Positions 1 through 11,720 of a stretch of DNA of 64,000 nucleotides are shown here, piece by piece. The stretch comes from Silurus meridionalis. Lineage: Eukaryota > Chordata > Actinopteri > Siluriformes > Siluridae. The notes under the pieces are model-generated. The model made no database searches and was not told the origin of the DNA. It was given only the letters and a program-made list of their open reading frames with translations. Positions within the stretch are counted from its first letter, which is position 1. Each line of letters opens with the position of its first letter. Location of the stretch: the NCBI RefSeq assembly GCF_014805685.1, contig NC_060887.1, positions 16,336,463 through 16,400,462 of the forward strand, read 5' to 3'. The position numbers and the translations under genes are program-made.

Positions 1-188
1 TTTTCTGTGCTATTTATATGATCAACATAAACTATGAAATGTAGCTGCTACATTTATACAGGTCACTAAAACTTTAAACAATTGAATTTACAGTAAAAGT
101 TTAGGCAGGTGTGAAAAATGCTGTAAAGTAAGAATTCTTTTAAAAATAGAAGTTTAGATAATTTATCAATTAACAAAATGGAAAGTAA
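1..188. other. AT-rich DNA, no gene seen
   Basis: This AT-rich stretch has no convincing reading frame and no recognised repeat. It may be genomic flank or the continuation of an element that starts outside the window. Confidence 0.4.
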
Positions 189-189
189 A

Positions 190-478
190 TGAACAGAAGA
201 GCAATCTTCTTCTTGTTCTTCTTCTTCTTTCGGCTTCTCCCATTAGAGGTCGCCACAGCGGATCATCCATCTCCACACACCCCTGTCCTCTACATCTGCC
301 TCTGTCACACCAACTACCTGCATGTGTTCCTTCACCACATCCATAAACCTGCTCCTTGGTCTTCCTCTTTTCCTTCTTCCTGGTAGCTCCATCCTCAGCA
401 TTCTCCTACCGATATACCCCATGCCCCTCTGTGCACATTCACCACACAAGACCCGCTCCTCAAAGACAGTAAACAAGC
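190..478 (-). mobile_element. 3' end of a LINE (RTE-like), inverted
   Basis: Read on the minus strand, this encodes the end of a LINE ORF2, with a Gly-Arg-rich GRPRSRFMDVVKEHM segment and a tail WRWMIRCGDL, typical of RTE-like LINE C-termini. It is followed by a 3' UTR that reads GCTGTGGCGACCTCTAATGG and ends in a GAAGAAGAAG-type tail at about 207-232. The same 3' UTR recurs at 29950-30014 and, in the other orientation, at 50590-50790. The piece is 5'-truncated and abuts the gypsy pol remnant at about 478, so it either inserted into that element or was joined to it. The exact LINE family is an inference. Confidence 0.6.
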
Positions 479-479
479 T

Positions 480-2081
480 CATCAATGTTTAGAAAATGCT
501 GAGGAGGTGGTAACAACCCAGCCGAAAGACCTATGGAACCCTCCTGTTCGCATTGAACATTTAACACCTGAACAGCAACGGAGAGTAAAACAGCTTTTGA
601 AAGAGGAGAGTAATGCTTTTGCCCGTGATGATGGCGATGTTGGATGTATTCCGTCCCTTCAGCTAAAAATCCGCCTCCATGACATCACACCTGTAAAGCA
701 CACCTACATGTCGGTTCCGAAGCCACTACATAAAGAGGTTAAGGAATATTTGGAGGATTTGTTGAATAAGGGATGGATCACTAGCTCGAAGTCACCGTAT
801 TCTTCACCGGTAGTATGTGTGCGTAAGAAGGATGGAACGCTCCGCCTCTGCTGTGACTACCGGGAGTTAAATAAGAAATCCATTCCAGACAGACACCCAA
901 TACCCACAATACAAGACATGCTTGACAGCTTGGTGGGCAGCACCTGGTTTTCAGTTCTCGATCAAGGTAAAGCTTATCACCAGGGGTTTGTAGAGGAATC
1001 CAGCCGACCTCTTACTGCGTTCATAACACCGTGGGGATTATATGAATGGGTGAGAATTCCGTTTGGATTGTCCAACGCACCGGCTGAATTCCAAAGAAGC
1101 ATGGAGGAGTGCCTGAGAGAACTGCGGGATGAGGTATGTCAGCCTTATCTAGATGATAATTTAGTCCATTCGAAAACATTTGATGATCATCTCCAGGATC
1201 TAAGAAAGGTATTGCAGTGTTACCAGAAGCATGGTGTTAAGCTCACACCTAGAAAATGTGAAGTGTTCCAGAGTCGGGTACGATTTCTAGGGAGGTTAGT
1301 GACTAAAGATGGGTACACAATGGACCCTGCTGACATTGCTCCGGTTCAAGCTCTAAAAGAGAGGACCCCTAAAACAGTTGGAGAAGTAAGGAAGTTATTA
1401 GGATTTCTTTCCTACTACCGGTCATACATCGAGAACTTCTCCCGCAAGGCTGCGGCTCTTTATATGCTGCTCACTGATACGACGACACCAAAAACAAAAG
1501 TACGGCTGAAGCAGAAGGGCAAGGGAAAACGTCGCCAAGGACAGCTTGCATCATCACATCCTGTCACATGGACTGAAGAACATCAAAAGGTCCTCTGCGA
1601 ATTAGTGGACTGCTTGTCCAACCCACCTGTGTTGGGCTATCCAGATCTGAATGAACCATTTGTGCTACACTGTGACGCTTCCCAGGAAGGCCTCGGTGCA
1701 GTGTTATATCAAAGGCAAGGAGGCAAGTTAGTGGTAATAGCTTATGGATCAAGAACCCTAACTGCTTCTGAGAAAAATTACCACCTGCATTCAGGAAAGT
1801 TGGAGTTCTTGGCCATGAAGTGGGCGATCTGTGAGCGGTTTAGAGATTATTTGTACTATGCACCATCCTTTATTGTGTACACAGACAATAACCCTCTCAC
1901 ATATGTGTTGACAACAGCCAAGCTCAATGCAACCACATACAGATGGGTAGCCGAACTTGCCGATTTTCGATTCGCCATTAAATACCGTCCAGGAAAGTCG
2001 AATGGGGATGCCGATGGTCTCGCGCATGCCACTGTCAATGGAACAGTACATGGGAACCTGCTCAGAGGAGGTACAACCTGA
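480..2081 (+). pseudogene. gypsy pol part 1: reverse transcriptase and RNase H
   Basis: An open frame of about 530 codons. The RT fingers/palm region includes [20 protein letters not shown], the [11 protein letters not shown] motif, and YLDDNLVHS as the catalytic box, where Ty3/gypsy elements normally have YLDDILV; both Asp residues are kept. RNase H follows with [14 protein letters not shown] and VYTDNNPL, and the usual closing motif near [10 protein letters not shown]. The frame continues upstream of 507 to the LINE junction without an obvious ATG, so the true start is missing. It ends at a stop at 2081, just after RNase H, while integrase continues in a different frame. This indicates a frameshift in the copy. 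Described as a broken remnant only. Confidence 0.85.
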
Positions 2082-3912
2082 AATTATGGTCAGTATATCT
2101 CAGTCAGTGATGGTACAAAAACAGGAGAGAGGCCCGTGGTTGTGTCCACTCACCATTACATCAGCACTGGCAGTAAGACAAGAGGAGGATTTGCTCCAAT
2201 CAGTTGCAGAGATCCCTAAGGAAGTCCTGAGAAAAGCTCAGGAAGACGATCCTGAAATAAAAGAAATTTTGATGTGTCTTAAGTCAAAATCCCGACACAT
2301 AAGCAGGAGCCATGGCAAAGAAGCTCGGGGACTGTCAAGGGAAATAAGCAGACTGCACTTGGATGCACATGGTCTTTTGTTCCGGAAAACAGCAACCCGT
2401 CATCAGCTGGTCCTGCCAAAAAAATATCATGCGCTTGTTTACAAGGAACTACATGAAGACATGGGCCATCTCGGAGCTGAACGAGTGATGAACTTGATCA
2501 GGGATAGATTTTATTGGCCTCGCATGCAAAAGGAAGTAGAACACCACATCACACGTGTTTGCAGTTGTCTGAGGAACAGGCGTCCAAACAAGATAACCCG
2601 AGCTCCTCTGACGAATATTACTACAACCTATCCGTTTCAGCTGGTCTCCATTGATTTTTTACATCTAGAGAAGTGTAAAGGGGGTTATGAATACATTTTA
2701 GTTGTAATGGACCACTTTACACGGTTCGCTCAAGCGTATGCATGTAGAAACAAGAGTGCCAAGACAGCGGCAGAGAAGGTGTTCGGTGACTTTGTTTTGA
2801 AGTTTGGTTTCCCAACAAAACTGCACCACGACCAAGGAAGGGAATTCGACAACAAGCTGTTTGCCAAATTGCAAGAGTACAGTGGTGTGCAAGGTTCCCA
2901 TACAACCCCATATCACCCACAGGGAAATGGACAAGTTGAGCGGTTTAACCGCACATTGCTTGCAATGCTGAGAGCTTTACCCGAGACCGCTAAAACCGAC
3001 TGGAAGACATCACTCGCAGAGGTTGTGAATGCATACAACTGTACAAGAAATGAGGCAACGGGGTTCGCACCATACTACCTTCTGTTTGGCCGTACACCAA
3101 GATTGCCTATTGATGTTATGTTTGGTATACAAGCACAGGACCAAAACTGCTCTTACGATGACTATGCTGAGAGCTGGAGAAAGAGAATGATTGAAGCATA
3201 TGAGCTAGCCTCAAGAGTATCCAACAAGGCAAAGGAGAGAGGAAAAGCTTTATATGACAAGAAAGTGCACGGAGCTGAATTGTTTCCTGGTAACAGAGTA
3301 TTGGTCCGTAATTTTAAGGAGAGAAGTGGACCTGGAAAACTCAGACCGTTTTGGGAAGGGCAAATTTATGTGGTCACCCAGAGGAAGTATCCAGATAGTC
3401 CAGTATATGAAGTCCGACCGGAAAATGGGAAAGGAAAAGCAAGAATACTTCACAGAAACCTTTTGTTACCGTGTGACTACTTACCTGTAGAAACAGAACA
3501 TCGACCCGGAGAATCAGGAGAAGATAAGAAGAAAACCATGCCGAGAAAACCCTCAAAACGGGAAGATCAGATGCATTGTGACAACTCAGATGATGATGAT
3601 GATGATGTTTGGGAAAGTCTGGTCAGAATGCCATTTGGCAGAGAGAGTCGAGATTACAGCCGCTGTCAACAGTCAGAACCACTAGAATCGCATCCAGAGG
3701 ATACAGCAATGCTGAACAGTGCAGAGTCAGAGGGAGAAGATGAGGTCTCATCAGCAAGAGAAGAGGTTGTAGAAACCGATGAAGCTGAAAAGATTGACGC
3801 AGAGATTCCTTCGCAAAAAGTCTGCAAAAGAGCATATCCTTTAAGAAACAGGAAAGCAAAAAAAATGTTTAGTTACAACACCCTAGGTCAGCCTAGTATT
3901 GTGGATGTTTAA
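2045..3912 (+). pseudogene. gypsy pol part 2: integrase
   Basis: This frame (open from about 1957) carries the integrase. The zinc-binding region has H...H (ELHEDMGHLG) and a C-x2-C variant (CSCLRNRRP). The DDE core has Asp in SIDFLH, Asp in HHDQGREF and Glu in GNGQVERFNR, each in its expected context, so the catalytic triad is visible. The region to about 3480 is the usual C-terminal integrase domain (GNRVLVRNF). The last ~140 residues are acidic, with an Asp run, and are not a recognised chromodomain. It lies in a different frame from the RT part upstream and has no start of its own. Confidence 0.85.
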
Positions 3913-4344
3913 AAATGCAGAGTTACTGTATTAGTTACGGTGTTAATTGCATTTTAGTTCTACAAAGTTAATCAGTTAAGTTAAAAGAAAAAAAATTGCT
4001 TAATTTACATTTTGTGTTTATCAATGTTCAGTTAATAAGTACATTCCAGAAAATAACACAGATAATGTAGATTGTTTCCATGGGGTAAGGTTAATTTCCT
4101 TCAGTGAAAGTACAGATTCCTGTTAACGAACAGTGATGGTGGCAGAAGATCATGGTGCACAATGATGTCTGCTGCAAACACACGACATAGAAAAGGAGAT
4201 AAATGGCGTGTGTCGCGTGCAAAAGTACAGCACGAGTACTCGAAATGTTGTATCACTGACTTCTAACCAAGGAACAATTTCATTGGTGGAACCAAAAGTG
4301 TATTCTGAGAATGTCGGGACTACATTCTATTTTGTAGGGGAGAA
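3913..4344 (+). other. gypsy 3' non-coding region and polypurine tract
   Basis: Non-coding tail of the gypsy element between the pol stop and the LTR. The last bases, AGGGGAGAA at about 4336-4344, form a purine run directly before the TG that starts the LTR, the expected position of the plus-strand priming tract. Confidence 0.65.
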
Positions 4345-4713
4345 TGTGGGGAAATCTCGAATATACTGATAGTTTTGTGGTATAATCTAGCGCCCCCCCT
4401 TTAATAGTGCTCGTTCTGGGAATTGTCCGTTTGAAAAATCTTTATTGAATCAGTTAGCACACATTTGTATATTCACAATCAGGTAATTAATGCCCAGCGG
4501 GTGGCAGTAGCCAGGTCAAGAACCCCAAAAGTGTAAGAGAAGAAGAGTGAATAACGCGAGAGTGATGTGTTGTGTGAAAAACGTGTTGGGGAATGGTATT
4601 CGTGTCTTGAGATGTGCTGTGGAGAGGTCTGTCTCGATTTACAAATATGTTGGCTGAATAAAGAAAGAACCCAAATCAACCACACGCTTGTTGTCTTCTT
4701 CTAGTGTGCTACA
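4345..4713 (+). repeat. 3' LTR of the gypsy element
   Basis: The segment starts TGTGGGGAAATC after a purine tract and ends GTGTGCTACA, so it has the TG...CA ends of an LTR, and is about 369 bp long. An AATAAA signal lies near 4657, about 55 bp before the end. No matching 5' LTR is in the window, so the boundaries rest on the end motifs and the priming tract alone. Confidence 0.65.
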
Positions 4714-5440
4714 TTACTGCAGGTCTGCACATCTCCCTCATTCCTAAAAACCGGTACCAGCACATCCTCTCACCTTCAGAATCTTGTTAAACAGTCTGGT
4801 TAAAAACTGCCATCTCTCCTAAACATCTCCATGCTTCTACCGGTATGTCAACTGGTCCAACCGACTTTCCACTCTTCATCCTCTTAATAGCTGCTCACAC
4901 TTCCTTCTTACTGATCCTATCCACTTCTTTTCTCCACTTTGCTTCACAATCTCTACACCATCCAACCTTCTCTCTCTAATTTTCTTCATTCATCAGCTGC
5001 TCAAAATACTCCCTTCATCTTCTCAACACACTCTTTCCACTAGACAACACATTTCCATCTTCATCCTTTATTGCTCTAACTTGCAGAACATCCTTTCCAG
5101 CGCGGTCTCTCTGCCTGGCCAATCTGTATAAATCCTTTTCTCCTTCCTTATTGTCCAACTTCTCATACAGCTCCTCATATGCCTTTTGCCACATCCCTCT
5201 TCACCTGCTGCCGCATCTCCTCGTACTCCTGCCTACTTTTCTCATTACTCTGTCGATCCCAATTCTGTTTTGCCAACCTCTTTCTCCTTATGCTGTCCTG
5301 CACTTCCTCATTCCACCACCACATCTCTTTGTCTTCCTTTTTATTTCCAGATGTCACACCAAGTACTTTTCTAGCTGTCTCCCTTATAACTTTAGCAGTA
5401 GTTGCCCAATCATTCAAGAAGAGGAATCCAAATCTAACCA
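4714..5440 (-). mobile_element. LINE ORF2 fragment (RTE-like), inverted
   Basis: On the minus strand this reads as the region between endonuclease and reverse transcriptase of a LINE. The clearest part (5175-5420) contains KEDKEMWWWNEEVQDSIRRK, a signature of RTE-like ORF2 proteins. The part nearer 4714 is decayed RT-type sequence with stops. It begins right at the end of the gypsy LTR. It may belong to the same family as the fragment at 190-478, but the link is not shown. Confidence 0.65.
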
Positions 5441-6195
5441 TTATTTGGTGTGACCATACCTGCAAAACAGCAGCAATTGAAAAACAAACCACAGATCTTC
5501 TGTAGATGTAGGCTCCTCAAATTCTTCTGTGTCTACAGCAGAATAAATTTGGGGCCAATCAGGTCCCTACTTCATGATAGATAAATCTGCCTGTATATCT
5601 CAGCATTAAAAACACCAATAATCCTGACCAAAATCCCCAACTGTTGCCTAAAGACACTCATTGTTGTACTGCTCTTCAGAAAACAACTTGACTCTTGACG
5701 CATTGACTCATTAGTCCACCTGCTGCCATTTTCCTGCTCCCAATGTTTGTTTTTGTGCAGAGTTGAGTCACTTAGCCATTACTTCCACGTTAGAGTTTTG
5801 TTTTTCTTGCCTGTAATTCTTCCATTTAGAAAACATCTGGCCATACTTCTCCAAACACTTTTACTTCTCTTTTTTGTGTTTCGTCAAATTAGCTTAATCA
5901 GTCCACTTTGAGATTTTTGCCTGGGAGAGACCTTGCAGATGCAATAGAACTACCTTGTGTCTTGTTGCTGTGCTCACTCTGGCAATGGTGTAGGACCTGA
6001 AACTCTCTTCCACAACCTCATCTTAGTAGCAGAGTTTAGCTGTCCCTCAACCAGTCTGAAACTCTTACACAGCTGTTTCTGTTTCTGTTCATGACTCTGT
6101 TTTAACCTACAGTTGAAATTGGTCATTTGCACCTATTTGGTAGATTTAAAAAATCATACACCTACAAAATCCCTGGCAAGTTTACAATGCACTTT
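5441..6195 (-). mobile_element. Tc1-like transposon remnant
   Basis: The sequence resembles a common teleost Tc1-like element in inverse orientation. Recognisable pieces are GGTGTGACCATACCTG near 5450, CACCTGCTGCCATTTTCCTG near 5717, and the helix-turn-helix start region CTGGGAGAGACCTTGCAGATG near 5921. These are transposase-coding pieces when read on the minus strand, but the frame is destroyed by indels and stops. The assignment rests on pattern recognition. Confidence 0.55.
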
Positions 6196-6277
6196 ACACA
6201 CATTACAAAGTCATATGAAAGACATGATGTGCCCAAATGTGATATGCATACCCAGACAATAGCAGACATTTGAATCC

Positions 6278-6278
<1 letters not shown>

Positions 6279-6345
<67 letters not shown>

Positions 6346-6369
6346 ACACCACTAGGAAAAGGAGAGAGT

Positions 6370-6405
<36 letters not shown>
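6279..6405. repeat. (TG)n followed by (GA)n microsatellite
   Basis: About 31 TG units (6279-6341), a short spacer, then an imperfect GA tract (6361-6405). Apparent reading frames here encode only His-Thr or Ser-Leu repeats. Confidence 0.95.
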
Positions 6406-6409
<4 letters not shown>

Positions 6410-7470
6410 AGTCTATTGACATGATTGTTCTTATCTGGACAGAATATGATTAATATAAATGGTTAAAATGATTCACATGAACCCACTCTTTAAGCTATAT
6501 AAAATGACATAAAATGAGTTTAAAACATATGAGCATTTATTTATTTTTCCAATCTCATGAAATGTTAGCCTTATCATAGTAAATGGAAAGTCAAGTAAAA
6601 CTTTGCAACTAAACTTTTCCAATCAGCATGTGCCTCCTTTTTTGTTTGAGTCATAATGCTCTTCTACATTACAATGGCTGTAGGAATACATGGTTCATTT
6701 TAAACATTTTTTAATAGGAACCAAGATTAAATTTAAATAATTGTTTGTAAATCCAATCAAGTAAGTTGTACTGCATAACTATTTTAGTCTGTAAAAGGAT
6801 TTTTACTATTGGTCAGGTTACTTAAAAAACATAGCATCCATTACTCAATCACATTGAAGCACAAACTTTTTTTATTGTGTGTTCATCTATAATTGATTTG
6901 GTGTTCAATACAAGTTAGCAAGAACTTGCCGTTTGATAAAAATTTTATTTATGGTCTCTTAATATTTTTGTGTCTTGCAAGAACTGTCTACTTGGGTGCC
7001 CCACAAAATGTCACTTGAAACAATATTTGTTGTTTTCTTTTTCTTCACCAAAATAAATTGTGCAATTTGAACCATAAAAACATGAACACAACCTCACAAG
7101 TACATTCAGTCAAAACGACTTTACAGTCTAACCTAGAGTAACTTTCACACACAATAAAGTCTCTAAAGTTTACGCACAATTTTGTCTTGTTGATAGAGTT
7201 AAGAGAAAAAAATTGCTGAATTAATTTAAGAATCAAGTAGGTGTATAGTATAATAGTATAGTATAGTGTAGTAAATAGTATAATAGGTGGATAAGCTGAA
7301 ACAGCAGAAGACCAGACTGGGTGTAAGTCCTATCTGCCAAAACCAGACTAAGTGAAGATTCAGCAGGAAAAAAAATCCGATCTTTTTCCAGTCAGTCAGA
7401 AACAGACACATTATCTATATCTGATGCAGAGAAGCTCGTCCATGCATTCATGACCTCCAGAATAGTATAG
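6406..7470. other. AT-rich intergenic DNA, nothing recognised
   Basis: Unique-looking AT-rich DNA with no frame above about 65 codons and no repeat that I can name. A short TAGTA-rich simple stretch lies at about 7247-7285. Confidence 0.5.
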
Positions 7471-7474
7471 TGGT

Positions 7475-8070
7475 TGTCCTGCATCATTAATAAACAAGAT
7501 ACAGTTAGTCCAGAATGCAGCAGCCAGAGTTCTCACAAGGTCGAGAAAATATGACCATATAACCCCGATCATATCATCCCTACACTGGCTACCTGTTAAG
7601 TTTCGGATCGACTACAAACTACTGCTTCTTACTTGCAAAACACTAAGTGGTTTAGCTCCCAATTACTTTTCCAGTCTAACAACGCTACAATCCATCATGC
7701 TCCCTGAGATCTCAAAACCCCGTACTTCTAGTAGTTCCTAGTATAGCAAAGTCCACTAAAGGTGGTAGGACATTCTCACATTTAGTTCCTAAACTTTGGA
7801 ATAGTCTTCCTTACAGTGTTCGGGGCTCAGACACACTCTCCCAGTTTAAGTGCAGATAAAAAACTTATCTTTTTAGCAAAGCCTACACATAACACACGTC
7901 ACATCATCACCTTGTGCTCCAAAACTAACCCATGTTGATAGGCACTGCTCATTGCCAACTGTTCTGAAGGACCAAACTGCAGCCACTGCACACGTTCACA
8001 TGATCATTGTTTCTGTATTGCAACCACAGTTACAAAGTCATGTTCCTTTTTGTAGTTAGTTTGTGATTTG
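7475..8070 (+). mobile_element. LINE (L2/Rex1-like) RT C-terminal fragment
   Basis: Conceptual translation with frame breaks gives VQNAAARVLT, then SSLHWLPVKFRIDYKLLLL and TLSGLAPNYFSSL, then LVPKLWNSLP. This is the well-known C-terminal region of L2/CR1/Rex1-type LINE reverse transcriptases. The copy is 5'-truncated and its frame is interrupted. The 3' part (7900-8060) resembles, in reverse, the sequence at 18840-18960, so the LINE in front of RNase copy 2 may be the same family. Confidence 0.7.
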
Positions 8071-8159
8071 TTTTTTGTGTTTGTGTTTTGCATTTGCAAT
8101 TATTAAAAAATATCACTTGCATCGGTCTTTACTTCCCTTAAATGACACAAGTTTTCATG

Positions 8160-9244
8160 CAATCCACTGGACTGGGCTGGAGCAACCTCAGGATGCCTCG
8201 GGATAAGTAGAGAAAGAGAAGCAGTGGAGAGGAAGTAGCATAGCTGCTGTTCATGATATTAACAGCACAAGTTGATAATGTCAATGTGATTAGTGCTCAA
8301 GTGACGAGTAACTGTTGTGATGGAGTATGGAATTGTCTTTCCTCCGATGCTACATAAAATTCTGGATAACATTTACAGCCTAAGTGACAAATAAACTTTC
8401 CTACTGAAGATGGTAGCTTGATTTAGTGGTGCACTGAATTGACATTATACATTTTTAATAAAGCATGTTTATTTTCCATAAATGGGCACTGTCATTTCAA
8501 TGTAAAGGCAACTCTGTTCTGAAAAATTCTGTAACTCATAAGTTTAAAAAAAAGGTTTTGAAACCTCTGTGTGTATTCCCATGGCTTGATTATTATTATG
8601 ACTAGAGCTGCTTAATTAGCCTTAAAGGTGCAGTGTACACAATTAATAATAATTTTGAAACATTCTATACTATGGCACGTTTTTTTATTATTATTATTAT
8701 TATTATTTAGATTTTATTAGAATGTCCTTAATAATCTTCACTTCACTGGTTTCAGAATTAAGTCTATGCTTCACATCTTACTCCCTACTACACATGAATA
8801 CAGCACAAGCAACACTTCAGTTATTCAGTAAATGCTACAGTTTATTCATTAAAAGCAAACACTGTACTTCGATAAGAGGAACCCGCCCTTTAGAAAATAC
8901 CAGTCCACACTATTTTGAAATAGAAAGTAAAAGGAGCAAATTGGTCAAACAAATCTCAGAGGACATCAGCGGTCAGTCAGCAAAGCTATTAAAAAGGAGC
9001 TGCTTCATCTACATCTCATTCTACTCTGGTGATGTACATCTTACTGTGTTATTTTTTTACTGAAAATGTTATTTGTAAAATGCTATTTAAAAACCAGACA
9101 TTAGAGCTGAAAATAATGTACTGTGGTAAACTCTTCAAATAAATGTATACACAAAATAAAACAATTAAATTTTGGAATAAAGAAAATTCAAGAAAGGAAA
9201 TTAATTCCAGTTATTTATTCAATTTTTCAGAGTTCAGACCCACA
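8160..9244 (+). repeat. Duplicated upstream flank of RNase copy 1
   Basis: This block closely matches 18945-19889, with shared text such as GTGATGGAGTATGGAATTG (8318 and 18974), and partly matches 23440-23740 plus 24625-25069. It is the upstream part of a segmental duplication unit that carries an RNase-like gene. It contains a TATTAAAA box-like site near 8984, a possible non-coding first exon ending at about 9027, and an acceptor-like TTTTTCAG at about 9224-9231 just before the ATG. Confidence 0.75.
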
Positions 9245-9748
9245 ATGCATTTCGACATTCTTTCGGTTATTTTCTTTGGGGCACCTCTTGCTAATGAATT
9301 GGCTGCCGTCTCTTCAGATTTCCCCTGCATGCCTTCGAACAGGACTGATGCATACAACAAATTCCTGTATAAGCATGTGAATTTAGATGCCCCACAGTCC
9401 CTTGACCAAAACTAGTGGCAAGCTTTTATTCGAAAAATAAATACATGTGATCGACCAGTTCAGTCCTTTATCCCGTACAACCAGAAACAATCAGTGGACA
9501 ATATCTGTTCTACTTCAGGAGGTAAAACATTCCATAAACAACGTGACCTGTGTTTCAGCAAACAGGAATTCACCTTCACTACTGTGTACGTGGACAACAA
9601 CTGTATTGTAACAGGAGTCTTCTCAGAGAAGAAGTATCTTCTACTGGCTTGTAATAAGATCCAGGGTCACTGCCTTCCAGTGCATTTTGAACCTAATAAC
9701 AATCATTCTGGACCAGACAACAATATGCCAGACTGCAGAAGACCATAA
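9245..9748 (+). pseudogene. RNase A superfamily gene copy 1, inactivated
   Basis: This copy is highly similar to the intact genes at 19890 and 25070. The signal peptide, the His12-type motif FLYKHVN and the His119-type motif LPVHFE are all readable. A TAG stop at about 9410-9412 replaces the Gln codon that precedes the conserved Trp, cutting the protein after about 55 residues. Downstream the same frame stays open but stops again at RRP, where an indel has replaced the codons for the Asn/Ser-rich spacer and hydrophobic tail. Two independent lesions argue for a pseudogene rather than a sequencing error. Cys28 and several others remain. Confidence 0.85.
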
Positions 9749-9899
9749 TTTCAAAACCAATATAACAGTAATACAAGCTTCAGTATAATTAAATATGAGT
9801 TTGTGCATAAATGATTGAATGCTATTAGTGAAGGTTTGTTAATGACTGTGTAACTGCGATCTTTTGCATAACCTTTGAAGCCACATCATTGCAAGAAAC

Positions 9900-10130
9900 T
9901 ACTACATAACAATAAATAAAAGCAGAAAGACTGAGTGAAGTGTATTTTAAGTCTTATTCAGAGAGAAATTAAATTACATGTCGTTGCAATTAGTCCTCTT
10001 TAGAAGGACCTTGATAGAGCAAACAGTCAAGAATTACACAAGGCCAATCTTCTTTATGGAAGTGGACTGAAATTTATTGGAAATTACTGTATATTATACA
10101 AACATCAAGAAATATCACCATTAGGAATTT
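9900..10130 (-). pseudogene. Relic of the dscc1 3' end after RNase copy 1
   Basis: The segment aligns by eye with the 3' flank, last exon and start of intron 8 of dscc1 (27890-28225). Shared pieces include TAAAAGCAGAAA, TTGCAATTAGTCCTCTT (compare TTGCAATTGGTCTTCTT) and CAAGAATTACACAAGG followed by TTATTGGAAATTACTGTATA. Most of exon 9 itself is missing. It has no coding capacity. It indicates that the duplicated unit included the tail of the neighbouring gene. Confidence 0.65.
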
Positions 10131-10725
10131 GTTTTTAATGACAGAAGTTTCTAAGTACAACAATAATGAAATCAAAAAACGGATACAGGGGAAATCCATC
10201 TCATAATCAAGTGATCAGTCAATCAGCGAACAAGATACAAAAGCGTGAAATGAATCAATGTAATCAAGACAGTACAAGTGGAGTGCAAAAACAACAGAAC
10301 TAACACTGCATAGGGTGTGTGACTGAAAGTCCCTATAATATCTGGCAAAAATGAGCTTTCAGCAGACCTTACAGATTACAGTATTTCAGACACTGAGATA
10401 TTATTACATTATGCAGTTCTAAACTTTAGGTTTGGTTTTTTTTTTTACCAATCTTCTGTTTAGATATGTAAAACATAAAGTGATGTATGTACCAAATTTG
10501 CAAAAATAAACTACAAAAAAGTAGTAGTATAAATTTAAAGTTACAAAAGTAAGTTACATAGTTAAAGTCAAACAAATACAATAAAAACTGAAAGAATGCA
10601 GCATATGTAGTTATAAAAGATTTTATATAAATCTGTTAATTCATTGAAAACACAATACAGGTACCATAATTTGGTATTACAGTATCATGTTTCATCAGCT
10701 ATCTGTGATAGTCGTCTGTGAAATC
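10131..10725. repeat. Duplicated block, also present at 21690-22330
   Basis: Aligns with the DNA after copy 2: ACAGAAGTTTCTAAGTACAA at 10141 versus GCAGAAGTTTCTAGGTACAA at 21706, and CATCAGCTATCTGTGATAGT versus CATCAGCTATCTGTGGTAGT. It lies after the dscc1-like relic here but before the larger relic in copy 2, so it may be a separate mobile sequence or a rearranged part of the unit. No coding frame. Confidence 0.55.
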
Positions 10726-10892
10726 ACATTATATTGTATGTGTTGTGTCAGTTCCTTTTGGAATCACTTTAATGAACTTGATCTTCATGATTCCAGCAAA
10801 AGGCCACACTGCCTTTCTAGCAAGATTCCATTTAAGGTGTATACAGAAATATGCACATAAAAACAACAAAACATTAATATGCCTTTTATATA

Positions 10893-11278
10893 CACACACT
10901 ATATTGACAAAAGTATTGCTTCACCTGGTCATAAGTACGGTATGTTATTTCTGAGCATTGATTACCACATTTAGTTCCAATTTTATAATTCCTTCCACTC
11001 TTCTGTGAAGCTGTTCCACTAGATTTTGGAGTGTGCTTATGGATATTTGTGTTCATCAGCCACAAGGGTATTACAAAAGGAAGGTACTGATGTAAGTGAG
11101 GATACCTGGGGTGCAGTCAGCTTTCACATTCATTTCACAGGTGTTCAGTAAAGATGAGATTAGAGCTCTGTAGCAGGCCACTCAAGAGCTTCATCTCCAA
11201 AGCATGTAAACCATATCTTCAAGAAGGTCACTTTGTGCACATTGCCATGCCAGGGTAACATATAGCAGGAAAGGTCAG

Positions 11279-11280
<2 letters not shown>
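10893..11280. mobile_element. DNA transposon fragment with CACTATAT-type end
   Basis: Begins near ACACTATATTGACAAAAGTA, the end of a very common teleost DNA transposon, and continues with related internal sequence (TTTTGGAGTGTGCTTATGG). A further end of this type lies at 58721. No transposase frame is left. Confidence 0.5.

Positions 11281-11316
<36 letters not shown>
11281..11316. repeat. (TA)n microsatellite
   Basis: About 18 uninterrupted TA units. Confidence 0.95.
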
Positions 11317-11319
<3 letters not shown>

Positions 11320-11384
11320 GTGATGAGGTTTAAATTCAGCAACTATTTCAGCAACCATTTTAGTAGATTTAGTAGAAGGGGCAA

Positions 11385-11720
11385 TACATTACAAATGAAA
11401 CTTGGATATTTTTTATTCAATGTGCAACTTGTTTAGCATTACAGATTTAATGTCCTCTGAAAATTCCTCAACATACAGCCATTACTGTCAAAATATCTGG
11501 CAAAATAAGTGAGTACACCCTAAGTGATAACAGCTGTATGTCATGTAACCATGCAAAGCAACATATCCTATTCATAATGTTCATGTTTTGTCTGCATTAC
11601 AGGACCATACATATTTGAGTATCTTGTCATTTTAAATTAAAAATTTGGTGCTTTGAGTACAATTCTCTCATACTGACCACTGGATGCTTAGCATGGCATA
11701 AATCTAAGTGTAAGGGCGAG
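11385..11720 (+). mobile_element. Tc1-like element, 5' part
   Basis: Contains AAGTGAGTACACCCTAAGTG near 11510 and CTCTCATACTGACCACTGGA near 11666, the leader of a widespread fish Tc1-like transposon just before its transposase ATG. The transposase itself is absent. Confidence 0.5.

Larger units (their letters stand above)
479..4713 (+). mobile_element. Ty3/gypsy LTR retrotransposon, 5'-truncated
   Basis: This is a degraded LTR retrotransposon keeping reverse transcriptase, RNase H and integrase in that order, then a non-coding tail, a purine-rich tract (about 4336-4344) and one LTR (4345-4713). The RT-RNase H-integrase order places it in Ty3/gypsy rather than copia. Gag, protease and the 5' LTR are absent; a LINE 3' end sits immediately upstream at 190-478. 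The pol frame is broken near 2040-2080, so the copy cannot make an intact polyprotein. No chromodomain was recognised after the integrase; the C-terminal part is acidic and low-complexity. Confidence 0.85.

Noticed and set aside
9410..9412. Reading the TAG in RNase copy 1 as a recoded codon
   Set aside because: A second frame-ending lesion follows before the tail, and the other copies have Gln here, so simple inactivation explains it better.
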